A DNA stretch of 34,353 nt, taken from contig DATGIQ010000660.1 in NCBI GenBank assembly GCA_035295665.1, positions 1-34,353 of the forward strand, written 5' to 3'. Under the pieces are notes generated by a model. That model did no database searches, was not told where the DNA came from, and saw nothing but the letters and a program-made list of their open reading frames with translations. Position numbers and translations under genes: made by a program. This stretch comes from DATGIQ01 sp035295665 (lineage in GTDB: Bacteria > Planctomycetota > Planctomycetia > Gemmatales > Gemmataceae). Each line of letters opens with the position of its first letter. Within the stretch, counting starts at the first letter, position 1. Below are positions 7,847-17,600 of the stretch, piece by piece.

Positions 7847-9544
7847 TCACCATCTCCTTTTGGCGGCCGCCAACATGGCCGCGGCCTCCTGTCGGGTTGT
7901 CTCTCCGCGCGATTTTCCGCGGAGCATGCTGGCCAGCTCGTCCAATCGCTCGGGGTCACCAAGCAGCTCGATCGTTGTTGTCGTGCGCACGCCTCGGCGG
8001 ACCTTGCGGATCGTCCACTGATGGCGCGCAAAGCTGGCGACCTGGGGCAGATGCGTTACACAGATGACCTGATGCGTCCGGCCAAGGGCGGCCAATTTTT
8101 CTCCAAGCACATCGCCAAGCCGGCCGCCGACGTTGGCGTCAATTTCGTCGAATACCAGGGTGCCGACCCGGTCATGGGCCGCCAGCACCGTTTTCAGAGC
8201 CAGCATCGTTCGTGACAGCTCGCCGCCACTGGCTACCTTCCGCAAAGGCCGGGCCGGCTCGCCGCGGTTGGCAGCCAACATCAATTCCATCTGCTCCAGG
8301 CCCGCAACCGGAACTTCTGCCGTCGCCGGGTCTTCTCCCAGTGAGCAGGGCTCCAGCACAGCATCCAGCCGCGCTTCCGCCATGCCGAGGTCGGCCAATT
8401 CGCGCTGCACCGCCGTGATGAAACGCTTGGCTACCCGTTGCCGCTGACGGCTCAGCTCGGCGCCGGCGCTGCGCAACTTGCCGAATGCTTTGACCATCTC
8501 TGATTGGATTCGGGCGCGGTCATCCTCTTCGGACTGCAAGCGCGTCGTCTGTTCATCGAGAGTGGCACGGTAGGCGATGAGGTCGTCGACGGTTTTGCCA
8601 TACTTCGTTTCCAGGCGGCGCAGCAGTCGGATCCGCTCTTCCACTTCCTCGCGGCGGGCCGGGTCGGCTTCCCAATGTGCCGCCCGATCCCGCAGGATTT
8701 GCGTTACATCTTGCGTTTCCGCGCACAGGCTCCTTAACCGGGCGACAACTTCCGCCAAGGCCGGATCGAGGCGCACCCAATCTTCCGCTTCCCGCAGTAG
8801 CTTTCCCATCCGCTCGACGCAGGACCCGTCGGCATCATACAGCTCGGAACAGCCGGTCGCGGCGAATGCTTGCAATGTCTGCGCATTGGCCAGGCGTTCC
8901 CGCTCCCGGCTCAGTTCGGCCAATTCGCCCGGTTGCAGGGCGGCCGAGTCCAGCTCTTCCCGTTCGAATCGCAGGAGGGCGAGCTCCCGTTGGCGTCGTT
9001 GGCGCTGATCGTCCAGGCTGTCCAGCTGCCGCCGTAACTGGCGAACCGTCTGGGCCAGGTCCTCGTACCGTTGGCGGTGGGCATCCAGGTCTCCGAACGA
9101 ATCCAGAAGACGCATCTGATAAGCTGGCTGCAACAACGACTGCGTTTCCCGCTGGCCGTGAATGTCCACCAAGATTGCGCCCAGCCGCCGCAGCGTGGAC
9201 AGGGCCACGGGCTGCTCGTTGACGTAGGCATAGCTGCGGCCGGCACGAGTAAGCCGCCGCGCGAGGATGACCTGCGGTTCATCGAGTTCTTGCTCAAGGA
9301 TCGTCTGGGCTTCGGTGCGCAGCTCGGCCCTGGTCAGCTCAAATCGGCCAATCACACGAAGCTCATCGGCGCCGGACCGTAAGATTTCGGCGGAGCCCCG
9401 TTCGCCCAGAAGGAGGCCGAGTCCTTCCAAGAGCAGCGTTTTGCCCGCGCCGGTCTCTCCCGACCAGGCGCAGAACCCCGGCTGAAGCTCGATGCGGAGA
9501 TCTTCGATCAGGGCAAGGTTTTGGACCGAAAGTTCGCGCAGCAT
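7847..9544 (-). CDS. recN: DNA repair protein RecN
   Basis: ATG 9544 gives the standard RecN N terminus MLRELSVQNLALIEDL and a 565-residue protein, the usual size. The Walker A motif GETGAGKT is at residues 29-36. A long coiled-coil region follows, and the C-terminal half contains the ABC signature region (VASGGELSRTMLA) and Walker B (TLVFDEIDANVGG), followed by a D-loop/H-loop region ending ICVTHLPQVAS. RecN is an SMC-like ATPase that acts early in recombinational repair of double-strand breaks in the cytoplasm. It lies 64 bp downstream of a DUF790 nuclease gene on the same strand, so the two may be co-transcribed. The reading frame extends further upstream, but that extension overlaps the nuclease gene and has no family similarity. 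No LexA box was recognised. Confidence 0.96.
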   Translation of the reverse strand: MLRELSVQNLALIEDLRIELQPGFCAWSGETGAGKTLLLEGLGLLLGERGSAEILRSGADELRVIGRFELTRAELRTEAQTILEQELDEPQVILARRLTRAGRSYAYVNEQPVALSTLRRLGAILVDIHGQRETQSLLQPAYQMRLLDSFGDLDAHRQRYEDLAQTVRQLRRQLDSLDDQRQRRQRELALLRFEREELDSAALQPGELAELSRERERLANAQTLQAFAATGCSELYDADGSCVERMGKLLREAEDWVRLDPALAEVVARLRSLCAETQDVTQILRDRAAHWEADPARREEVEERIRLLRRLETKYGKTVDDLIAYRATLDEQTTRLQSEEDDRARIQSEMVKAFGKLRSAGAELSRQRQRVAKRFITAVQRELADLGMAEARLDAVLEPCSLGEDPATAEVPVAGLEQMELMLAANRGEPARPLRKVASGGELSRTMLALKTVLAAHDRVGTLVFDEIDANVGGRLGDVLGEKLAALGRTHQVICVTHLPQVASFARHQWTIRKVRRGVRTTTTIELLGDPERLDELASMLRGKSRGETTRQEAAAMLAAAKRRW

Positions 9545-9608
9545 AGATCCACACGGCAAACAGGACGCCGAAGAGCGGTTGAGTCCGCTCCCTTTCTGAG
9601 TATGCATT

Positions 9609-10868
9609 TTAGCGAAGCGGCGGACTCCCTTTGTCCCATTCGGCATGGAGCACTTCCTGAGCCAGACGGGCCAGCTCATCGGGCAGCGGCATCTGGCGAA
9701 AGCGATAGATGCCGGCCGGTAGCCCGACCAGGTCCGCCTCATCCACGCGGAGCTGCTCCGAGATAGCCAGCAGAAACGGTTCACGAGCATGTTCACGCAG
9801 ACGCTGGAGATGTTGTTCCACGCTAGACCGGCGCCAAAAACCGAGGATCTCCAGGAGCACGCTGCGGCCGGTGGCACGTTCGATCAAGCGAAAATCGGGG
9901 ACCCAAAAGCCGTTATCCAGCCGGCGGACTTCCGTTTCTTCGGCGATATCCCAATCCGTAATCTTTTTCCGAAAGAGAGCCACAAACATTGCAACTTCGG
10001 GCGGGACATAGGTCCCGGTGTCGGCGTAGTGCGACACCAGGCCATCCGCCGGCGCCAACGTAAACGTTTTGGGTTTGCGCTGCGGTCCCCAGTTGAGCTC
10101 TGCACGCAGGTCGAAATCGCGACACAACAGGACGGCTGGCAAGAATAACGCCAATTGGAGACCGTATTTCTGCGTAGCCGTGAACAGGCTCATGGGGCCA
10201 TCGAGATGGAGCTGATAGCTCTCCGACCCGGTGGACTCGATCGCACAGACGAGGCGATGAAACTTCACCAAGCGGAACAGCTGTCGATAGCGCTGCGGCG
10301 GTGCATTGCGGATGACCACATGCACTTGCGTCGAGCGGAGCAGTACAGCCTGGGCCAGCGCAACATTATAGCGATGGAGCAACCGCACGGGTGTCGTGTC
10401 CTTGAAGCCGACCAGGCGCTGCTCACTCTTGAGATCGGCGAATAGGCCTTGATCGACTAGCTCCGGTGTCAACCCGAGCGTGTCGGCCACTTCCTGAAGG
10501 ACGGCTGCGCGCGGAAAGGGTTCCGGCGCTCCTGCATTCTTCTGCTCCCGGGTTCGGTTTCGGTAGGCGGTGGCCCTACGAAAGACAGCCTCCCGGAGCT
10601 GTTCCGGCGGCTGGCCGGACACGACTTCAAACGTGCAGCGATCCTCTAGCAGCTTGGCCAGACCCTGATGAATGAGCTGAGAAGGATCGTTGCCAAAGGA
10701 TTCGCGCAAGTCTTCTTCCAGGCAGCCGCGCGTCCGTCCCTGTTGGGTGCGAAAGACTTCCAGGAGACGCTCGGCCACTGCCAGCCAGGTTGGGTCCGAA
10801 GCATCCAGGTAATGGGGAATGATCCGGTTCCGCGCAAAACGCACCCGGACCAGCTTACCAGTCAGCAT
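9609..10868 (-). CDS. DUF790 family protein (Bax1-like PD-(D/E)xK nuclease)
   Basis: This 419-residue protein starts at ATG 10868 behind GGGAGGAG on the minus strand. The N terminus LTGKLVRVRFARNRIIPHYL and the C-terminal block with VPDFRLIE (Asp325) and VLLEILGFWRR (Glu340) match DUF790, the family of archaeal Bax1. Bax1 is a structure-specific nuclease that partners with the helicase XPB in archaea and some bacteria. Asp325 and Glu340 are the likely metal ligands of the restriction-enzyme-like fold. In many genomes the gene is next to an XPB/RAD25-type helicase. Here no helicase is present on either side and the downstream neighbour is recN. Family assignment is from recalled motifs, so moderately strong. 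Confidence 0.8.
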   Translation of the reverse strand: MLTGKLVRVRFARNRIIPHYLDASDPTWLAVAERLLEVFRTQQGRTRGCLEEDLRESFGNDPSQLIHQGLAKLLEDRCTFEVVSGQPPEQLREAVFRRATAYRNRTREQKNAGAPEPFPRAAVLQEVADTLGLTPELVDQGLFADLKSEQRLVGFKDTTPVRLLHRYNVALAQAVLLRSTQVHVVIRNAPPQRYRQLFRLVKFHRLVCAIESTGSESYQLHLDGPMSLFTATQKYGLQLALFLPAVLLCRDFDLRAELNWGPQRKPKTFTLAPADGLVSHYADTGTYVPPEVAMFVALFRKKITDWDIAEETEVRRLDNGFWVPDFRLIERATGRSVLLEILGFWRRSSVEQHLQRLREHAREPFLLAISEQLRVDEADLVGLPAGIYRFRQMPLPDELARLAQEVLHAEWDKGSPPLR

Positions 10869-10939
10869 GCTCCTCCCTCACGTCGAAGACGCGCACGGGC
10901 ACCATTGTACCGGTTCCTGGCCGCCGCCGATCCTTCGGT

Positions 10940-10945
10940 TATAAT
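10940..10945 (+). promoter_or_regulatory. Candidate -10 box upstream of the Tat-signal protein gene
   Basis: A perfect TATAAT lies 46 bp before the ATG at 10991. An mRNA starting about 7 bp downstream would begin near 10952, leaving a leader that contains the GAGGG ribosome site. This argues against the ATG at 10952 as start. No good TTGACA at 16-18 bp spacing was seen. Confidence 0.45.
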
Positions 10946-10990
10946 CTCGTCATGACCAACAATGCAACGGTCCCTTTCCAGAGGGTAGCA

Positions 10991-12322
10991 ATGCCGATTC
11001 CACGATCCTTCGGCCTGACGCGCCGCCAATTTGTCTTGTCGGCGGCGGCCCTGACCGGGTGGCCATGGCAGCGCATGCTTGCCGCCGAGCCGCCAAGACG
11101 ACCCCGGGTGGCCGCGATTTACACCGTCTTCCACCACCGCTCCCACGCCCACGTTCTTCTCGAAAACTTTCTGGCACCCTATTACTTCAATGGCCAGCTC
11201 ACCGATCCCGGTGTGGAGGTTGTCTCGTTCTATGCCGACCAGCGCGCGAAGCAAGGGGATATGACGGAGGACGTGGCCGGGCAGTTCAAGGTGCGGGTTT
11301 GCAAGACGATCGAAGAAGCGCTCTGCCTGGGTGGCAAGGAGCTGGCAGTGGATGCCGTGCTATCGATCGGGGAACACGGCACCTACCCGGTCAACAAACT
11401 CGGACAGACCGAGTATCCACGCAAGCGATTCTTCGATGAAATCGTGGCCGTCATGCGGCGGTCGAAGCGGTTTGTTCCGCTGTTTAGTGATAAGCATCTC
11501 TCCTACCGGTGGGATTGGGCCAAGGAGATGGTAGCGACGGCCAAGGCGCTGGGCATCCCGTTCATGGCCGGTAGTTCGGTGCCGTTGGCGCAACGCATTC
11601 CGCCGCTGGAGCTGCAGCCGGGGGCGGAGATCGTCGAGGCTGTGTCAATCCACGGCGGCGGTTTGGAATCGTACGATTTTCACGCCCTGGAAGTGTTGCA
11701 ATCGCTCGTCGAAGCCCGCAAGGGTGGAGAGTCAGGGATTGCGCGCGTCACGTTTCTCCAAGGAGACGGACTCTGGAGAGCGGCGGCCGGCGGCCAGTGG
11801 TCGAAGGATTTGGCTGAGGCGGCAATGGCGGCGGAGCTGGGCACGAATTCGGCAAGTTTGAACTCGGCCGCAGGCGTTGGGCGCGCCCAGCCGCATGGCA
11901 TTCTGTTGCATTACCACGACGGATTACGTGCCATGGTTTTGAAGATCGGCAGCAGCAGTACGCGCTGGAACTTTGCTTGCCGGCTCAAGAATGATCCGAA
12001 ACCCAGAGCGGCGCGCTTTTACGTGGGCCCCTGGCAAAACCGCAACCTGTTCAAGGCGCTGGCGCACGCCATCCAGCAGATGATCCATACGTCTCGACCG
12101 TCCTACCCGGTAGAGCGGACCTTGCTGGTGAGCGGTGTACTGGACGCGGCCATGCATGCGCGGGCCGAGGGGAAAAGCCTGGCCACGCCCCATCTGGAGT
12201 TCACATACCAGCCGGTGGATTTCCGGGCGCTGCGTGAGAGGGGCGCTTCGTGGAAAATCATTACCGAGGACACGCCCGAATTGCCAGGAATTAACCCAAA
12301 CGGCGGGAAGAAACCCGGCTAG
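10991..12322 (+). CDS. Tat-exported protein of unknown function
   Basis: The preferred start at ATG 10991 has an AGAGGG site about 6 bp upstream and places the twin-arginine motif LTRRQFVLSAAAL close to the N terminus; an ATG at 10952 would add 13 residues. The 443-residue product therefore should be exported folded through Tat and have its signal removed near LAAEPP. The mature part has a conserved-looking block with YTVFHHRSHAHVLLENFL near the start, a Gly-rich SIGEHGTYPVNKLGQT region and SIHGGGLESYDFHALE, rich in His, Asp and Glu residues that could bind metal or sugar. I recall similar hypothetical proteins in planctomycetes but cannot assign an activity. It diverges from the DUF790 gene and converges, with an 18-bp gap, on the DUF1080 gene. 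Confidence 0.75.
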   Translation: MPIPRSFGLTRRQFVLSAAALTGWPWQRMLAAEPPRRPRVAAIYTVFHHRSHAHVLLENFLAPYYFNGQLTDPGVEVVSFYADQRAKQGDMTEDVAGQFKVRVCKTIEEALCLGGKELAVDAVLSIGEHGTYPVNKLGQTEYPRKRFFDEIVAVMRRSKRFVPLFSDKHLSYRWDWAKEMVATAKALGIPFMAGSSVPLAQRIPPLELQPGAEIVEAVSIHGGGLESYDFHALEVLQSLVEARKGGESGIARVTFLQGDGLWRAAAGGQWSKDLAEAAMAAELGTNSASLNSAAGVGRAQPHGILLHYHDGLRAMVLKIGSSSTRWNFACRLKNDPKPRAARFYVGPWQNRNLFKALAHAIQQMIHTSRPSYPVERTLLVSGVLDAAMHARAEGKSLATPHLEFTYQPVDFRALRERGASWKIITEDTPELPGINPNGGKKPG

Positions 12323-12340
12323 CCTTGGCCGCGCCTCCGG

Positions 12341-13045
12341 TCAGGGCAACGCTTTGAACTTTAGGTTGCGGAAGTCGATGACAAAGAATTCCGCCTGCAA
12401 GCCGACGTGGCCCCGCGGCACCTGACAATCGTCCCAGGTGGTGGCGACAGTACCGTTAACCCGGACCGTGATCGTCTTGCCTTTGCAGGTGATCTCATAG
12501 GTGTTCCATTCCCCCGGCGGCCGGGCCAGCTTCGAGCCCTGCCCCAAGACCTGGAAATGTTTCATTTGGCCGTCCACCCGCGTCTCGCCGAATAGGTCTC
12601 CTAACAACGGTGGCTTGTCAAGGTGTGCCACCTGGGCCTGATGCCAAACGGTGCCATCCGCCGCGGTCCGCACGTAGACGCCGCTATTGTAGCCTGTCTT
12701 TGCGGCGACCTTTTGGAAGCGCCACTCGACATGGAAAATCCCGTCGCCCCGAACGTGTTCATGCAAAAACATCTCTTTGACGCCGACCCCGTCGCAATGC
12801 AGCGTCCGGCCGCCATCGGCCAAACTCCAGGGGTTCTTCGCATTGAGCGTCTTGTCGGGGGGAATCGGGACTCGCTTCCAGCCCTGCAAGTCTTTGCCCG
12901 ATAGTAAATCGACCCACCCCTTGGAGTCCTGATCCAGGGCAGAAGGGCCCGAGGCAGGCTGCGAGTTCGCTCCAGATCCCGACGCGACGGCCAGCATGGC
13001 GGACGTCAAGATCCCGAGCCAGCCGCAAAGCAATACGTGACGCAT
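12341..13045 (-). CDS. Exported DUF1080 (3-keto-disaccharide hydrolase-like) domain protein
   Basis: Start: GAGGAG directly abuts an ATG at 13054, which makes the next ATG, 13045 (nine bases from the SD), the better choice. The 234-residue product begins with a Sec signal peptide (LLCGWLGILTSAMLAVASG) and contains one DUF1080 domain from KGWVDLLSGKDLQGWKR to the C-terminal HVGLQAEFFVIDFRNLKFKAL strand. DUF1080 has a concanavalin-like beta-sandwich fold. It is greatly expanded in planctomycetes and some members hydrolyse 3-keto sugars. The mid-domain GYNSGVYVRT and GEWNTYEI blocks are family hallmarks. The likely role is periplasmic carbohydrate binding or degradation; the specific substrate is unknown. 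Confidence 0.9.
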   Translation of the reverse strand: MRHVLLCGWLGILTSAMLAVASGSGANSQPASGPSALDQDSKGWVDLLSGKDLQGWKRVPIPPDKTLNAKNPWSLADGGRTLHCDGVGVKEMFLHEHVRGDGIFHVEWRFQKVAAKTGYNSGVYVRTAADGTVWHQAQVAHLDKPPLLGDLFGETRVDGQMKHFQVLGQGSKLARPPGEWNTYEITCKGKTITVRVNGTVATTWDDCQVPRGHVGLQAEFFVIDFRNLKFKALP

Positions 13046-13220
13046 CTGAATCATCTCCTCGTGTAGGCGGCGATTGCGATTCATTCTATGGCCAAAGGCT
13101 GCCAAGGAACAATCGAAGCGCAAGCGGCGCGGTTTGCCGCGTTCTTCTGGCGGAAGTGGAGATGCGGCCGAAACAACGGACCCCTCACCCTGATCGCCGA
13201 TGTCACATGAGGAGCCTTCC

Positions 13221-14207
13221 ATGCGGTGTACCACGTTATCCAAGGACCGTCCCGTGGCCTTGCAAGTCGAAGCCTTGGAAGCGCGATGCCTTCCTTCCAC
13301 GGCGGAATATGTCACCGGATTGTATGGAGCCATTTTGCACCGCACTCCATCCCCGGCCGAGGTGGCCAGTTGGGTTAACACGCTCAACACCGGTGCCAGC
13401 TCCCAAGAGGTGGCCTTGGCTTTCACGAGCAGCTTGGAGTACTCGACCAACATGATCCGGGCCGACTACACCCTCATTTTGGACCGGCAACCGGCGCCGG
13501 CGGAGGCCGCTGGTTGGCTACAGCAGCTTCAAGCAGGGATCGGCGAAAAGCAGGTGGAAAGCCGCTTTCTCGCTTCGGATGAATTCTTCAGCCATCAAGG
13601 CGGCAGCGCCGTGCCGTGGCTGAAGGGCGTTTATGCCAAGGTCCTCGGCCGAGCCCCCGACTCCGTTGGCCTGGCTGCCTGGAGCCAAAGTCTCCAGGCC
13701 GGACTCTCCCGTGCGGCGGTGGCCCTGGCGATTGTCGATAGCCCGGAAGCGGATAGCCGGCTGGTGGCCAGTGTTTACCTGGACCTCTTACGGCGCAATC
13801 CCGACGCCTTCGGTTTGACCGCCTGGGTTGCAAAACTCCAACAAGGCTTGTCTCCGTCAGACCTGGTGGCAAGCATCGCCAGTTCCGATGAATTCATCGC
13901 CCTCACGGCTCATGGGACGTTGGATATGCCCACTGCGCTTTCGGCACCCGACAATGGTTCCGGTGATACTTCAACTTCAGTTGAACCGTATTGTGATCCG
14001 TTCCTCGGAGATCCGTTCTGTGGGACTGCGCCGATTGTCGTCGATCCAGGCCAGAGCGACACAACCACGTACGATCCCGGGACCGATTCGAGCACTTTGG
14101 ACAACGGTTCCAATGACAGCGGCACGATAGCAACCTTTGATGGGGCTGGCTCTGATTGTCGCGACGGCAGCAGCGATACAAGCAGCGATACGGGACAGGA
14201 TTCCTAG
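13221..14207 (+). CDS. Exported DUF4214-repeat protein with planctomycete LExRxLxS N-terminal motif
   Basis: ATG 13221 follows GAGGAG (13209-13214) at good spacing; the ATG at 13200 is less likely. The 328-residue protein has no ordinary signal peptide but carries VEALEARCLPS near the N terminus (LEARCLPS at 19-26), the motif common at the start of large planctomycete surface proteins. Residues ~30-230 contain four DUF4214-type repeats of about 50 residues with patterns such as LYGAILHRTPSPAEVASWV, VLGRAPDSVGLAAWSQSLQ and LLRRNPDAFGLTAWVAKLQ, each followed by a helix ending in SSDEF or similar. The last ~90 residues are Ser/Thr/Asp-rich low complexity. DUF4214 occurs in surface-layer-associated proteins and may mediate attachment or calcium binding. 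Function here is unknown. Confidence 0.82.
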   Translation: MRCTTLSKDRPVALQVEALEARCLPSTAEYVTGLYGAILHRTPSPAEVASWVNTLNTGASSQEVALAFTSSLEYSTNMIRADYTLILDRQPAPAEAAGWLQQLQAGIGEKQVESRFLASDEFFSHQGGSAVPWLKGVYAKVLGRAPDSVGLAAWSQSLQAGLSRAAVALAIVDSPEADSRLVASVYLDLLRRNPDAFGLTAWVAKLQQGLSPSDLVASIASSDEFIALTAHGTLDMPTALSAPDNGSGDTSTSVEPYCDPFLGDPFCGTAPIVVDPGQSDTTTYDPGTDSSTLDNGSNDSGTIATFDGAGSDCRDGSSDTSSDTGQDS

Positions 14208-14690
14208 TATCCGGCGTAACAAACATTGCCCAGCCCCATGCCTCGATCCGGGCATAGGTGCAGTCGCAATTGTCCTGGTTCGCAACGACGGCCCAGCATC
14301 CCAGGAGCACCCGTCGTTGGCCAATGGCTTCATCTCCGGGCAACGTGCAATAGAAGAAGTCGATCAGGCCATGGAAGGTCTTCGGCGCTAATTTGCATCC
14401 GACCTGACCAAGCGCTTCCCTCACGGCTCCCCGTCCCGATGCCTGCTGAAAGCGAGCCGACGCACCTCAACAACGCGGGCTGGCCCCGTCCAGGCACGGC
14501 CGGTACAAAAAGAAGGGCCAACCCGTCCTCTTGGAACAGCCGGACCAGCTCCTCCGGCGCCTCGTGGTGATGGTTCGCAACAAGGTCGCCTACCACGCGG
14601 GGGCCGGCAAACGCAGAGCCGGGACCCCCGGCGGGTTGAGCCGCGCTGGGGAGCGCGGCGCGGGACCGCTTAGCCTGGAAGAGGATCGCC
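14208..14690. other. Intergenic region with two GC-rich hairpins; no supported gene
   Basis: No frame here has a credible start, family similarity and length together. Minus-strand frames at about 14400-14600 show faint transposase-like phrases in two different frames, too weak to call. Directly upstream of the kinase gene lie two perfect hairpins: GCCGGG-ACC-CCCGGC (14618-14632) and CCGCGCT-GGGG-AGCGCGG (14641-14658). They would fall in the 5' leader of the kinase mRNA or act as an upstream stop. Confidence 0.5.
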
Positions 14691-17600
14691 ATGCGTGAAT
14701 CAGAGCAGGGGCTACACGCCCCCGACCAGGACTTGTGGCAACTTTGGCGGCAGGGCCAACGGCCGGACGTCCACGCATTCCTTGCCAGTGCCGGCATCCT
14801 ATCTCCGGCCCAGGTGGCCGCGGTGCTGGCGGTCGATCAACGGGAGCGTTGGCAGAGCGGCGAACGCATCCCGGCAGAAATCTACCTCCAGTTGTATCCT
14901 CTGCTTCAGGAAGATGGCGAGAAGGCGCTGGAGCTGGTCTACGGCGAGTTCTTACTCCGCGAGGAACTGGGCGAAACACCAGCGCCGGAAGAATATCTGG
15001 CGCGTTTTCCCCAGCATGCCAATCGCTTCCGCCAGCAGCTCGAACTTCACCGGGCCCTTGCTTCCAGCCGGCTCAATCAAAGCGCGGGCTTGGCCGGGGA
15101 GCCGGAAACCATCGATTCGCCGTCACCGCCTGGAAACGCGGCGGACTCTGTCGGACCAGCGCCTGACACACCCACAATACGGCCGGATCAGATTTCTCCT
15201 GTAGCACCGTCGTCGCCAAGAGAAATGGCGGAGTCGACCCAGGCTGAGCGGCCCCGCGCGTTCACGCCGCCGGTCATGGCCGGGCCGGGTGGACGCTACA
15301 CCTTGAATCGGCTGCACGCCCGAGGAGGGCTTGGCCAGGTCTGGTTGGCCCGCGACTCTACGTTGGACCGGGAAGTCGCTCTCAAAGAGCTGCGCCCGGA
15401 TTGCGTGGATTATCCTCCGTTGCGAGCGCGCTTCCTCGAAGAGGCCAAGATCACCGGCCAGCTCGAACATCCCGGAATCGTTCCAGTCTACGAAGTGGCC
15501 CAGCGTCCGGACAATCAACGGCCCTTCTACACGATGCGTTTCATCAACGGACGGACGCTGAGTGAAGCGACCCAAAGCTATCACCAGCAACGCCAACGCG
15601 GCCAAGCCGGGACTCTCGAACAGGTCAATCTCCTGAACGCCTTTGTCGCCGTCTGCAACGCGGTCGCCTATGCCAACGCGCGCGGGGTGATTCACCGCGA
15701 CCTCAAGGGCCGAAACGTCGTGCTGGGAGATTTCGGTGAGGTCATTGTGTTGGACTGGGGCCTCGCCAAGATCCGGGGCGACGGGACGACGAAGGAGGGC
15801 GAGCCAGGAGCGACCGGGCCGGAATCGACTCGCGGCGCGCGGCAGGAGACGAACGCCTCGCGAGAGACCACCGCTTCAGGACAGGTGCTGGGCACGCCAG
15901 GCTACATGGCTCCGGAGCAGGCCGCGGGACGGCAAAACGAGATCGATCCGCGCACGGATGTTTACGGGCTGGGCGCGCTGCTCTACGAGATCCTGACCGC
16001 CCAGCCGCCGTTCACCGGCAATACCCTGGAGCAGATCCAGTGGAACGTGATGAACCAGCCGCCCATCCCACCGCGCGCGGTTGTCGCAAGCACCCCACGA
16101 GCGCTGGAGGCGATTTGTCTGAAGGCATTGGCCAAGAAACCAGCGGACCGCTACCCGTCCGCAGGGGAGCTGGCGAAGGAGATGCAACGCTACCTGGCTG
16201 ACGAGCCTGTCCTGGCTCATCGCGAGCCGGTGTTGGCCCGGCTCCGTCGCTGGACACGGCGGCATCGAACCCTGGTAACCGGCATGGCAGCGCTTCTGCT
16301 CACGGCCGTTGCCGCGTTGGGCATTGGCCTGGTCTTGCTTGGCCGCAAAGAGCAAGAAGCGGTGGCCGCTCGGAACCGGGCCCAGGCCAATTTTCAGCTG
16401 GCCCGCGATGCGGTCGAACAATATTTCGTGAAAATCACGGACAACCCTCGTCTGAAAGAAGCCGGCCTGCGCGGGCTGCGCCGGGAGTTGCTCGAGGAAG
16501 CGGGTCAGTTTTATAGTCGTTTCATCCAGGAGCGGGGTCAGGAGCCGGGCCTCGAATACGAACTCGGCCGGGCGCATGTTTACCTGGCCATGGTTCGGGA
16601 AGAAATGGGTGCACTCCGCGAAGCGATCGACCAGGTTCAGAGCGGACGCGACATTCTTCAGAAGCTGGTGGACCGCAGCCCGGAGGAAGCAACGTACCGC
16701 AACCAATTGGCGTTGGCCTCCAATCGGCTGGGGCACATGTTGCAGAAGAACGGGAAGCTTGCTGAAGCCCAGGAAGCTTACACCCAGGCGCATTTTCTTT
16801 ACCAGCGCTTGATGGAGGAGTTTCCCCAAGAACTGGACTATCTCCTCGGCTTGGCGAAAGTGCTGTTCTACGAGGGGTGGTTGGCACAAACTCGGCGGCA
16901 GCCGACCGAGGCCGAGCAACGATATCTTCAGGCCATCGCCCTACAAACGCCTCTGCTGGACACTTATCCGAAGCGGCCGAAGCTTATCCAAAGCCTCGCC
17001 CAGGTTCAGGGCGATTTGAGTACCTTATATCTGACGCAATTCCAGGGCCGGCAATCCGAAGCTGAACAAACTCTGCGCGCGTCGTTCCGTCTCCATCACC
17101 AGCTCGTCGACTCGGATCCGCAGAACCCGGATTATCAGATCGAATTGGCGCTCTGCCATCAAAACCTGGGTGTGCTCTATGCTCGCCTGCACCGGTTCGC
17201 AGAGGCGGAGACCGCGTTTCAAGCTGCGCGAAAGCTGAGTGAACCCCTTGCAAATCGGCACCCGGATGCACCGCGCTATCAAGTGCATCTGGTACAGATA
17301 TTGGCCAACCTGGGTTCGCTTTACAGCGAGAAAAATGAGCGGGCCAGCGCAGCGGAATACGAAGAGCGAGCGCTCAACCTGCAAAAACAGCTGGTCGTTG
17401 CTTGGCCTCACGTTCCGGATTATCAGGCCAAGTTGGCGCTCCTTCACAGTGACCGGGCCGTGAGTTATCGAGAGCGGGGCCAATGGGACAAGGCCGAGCA
17501 AGAATACCTCGAAGCGGTCCAGCGGTTCGAACACCTCGCCGAAGCCCACCAGGAGGCATGGGATTACTCCCTTTCCTTGGCCGAGATATACGGGGACCTG

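Noticed and set aside
10952..10990. ATG 10952 as start of the Tat protein
   Set aside because: It lies only 6 bp after the TATAAT box and has no ribosome site, while 10991 has both an SD and a better Tat signal.
14330..14797. Minus-strand frames with weak IS630-transposase-like phrases
   Set aside because: The resemblance (a GDLVANHHHEAPEELVRLFQ segment and a KTFHGLIDFF segment in another frame) is faint, the DDE residues are not in place and the frame overlaps the start of the kinase gene.
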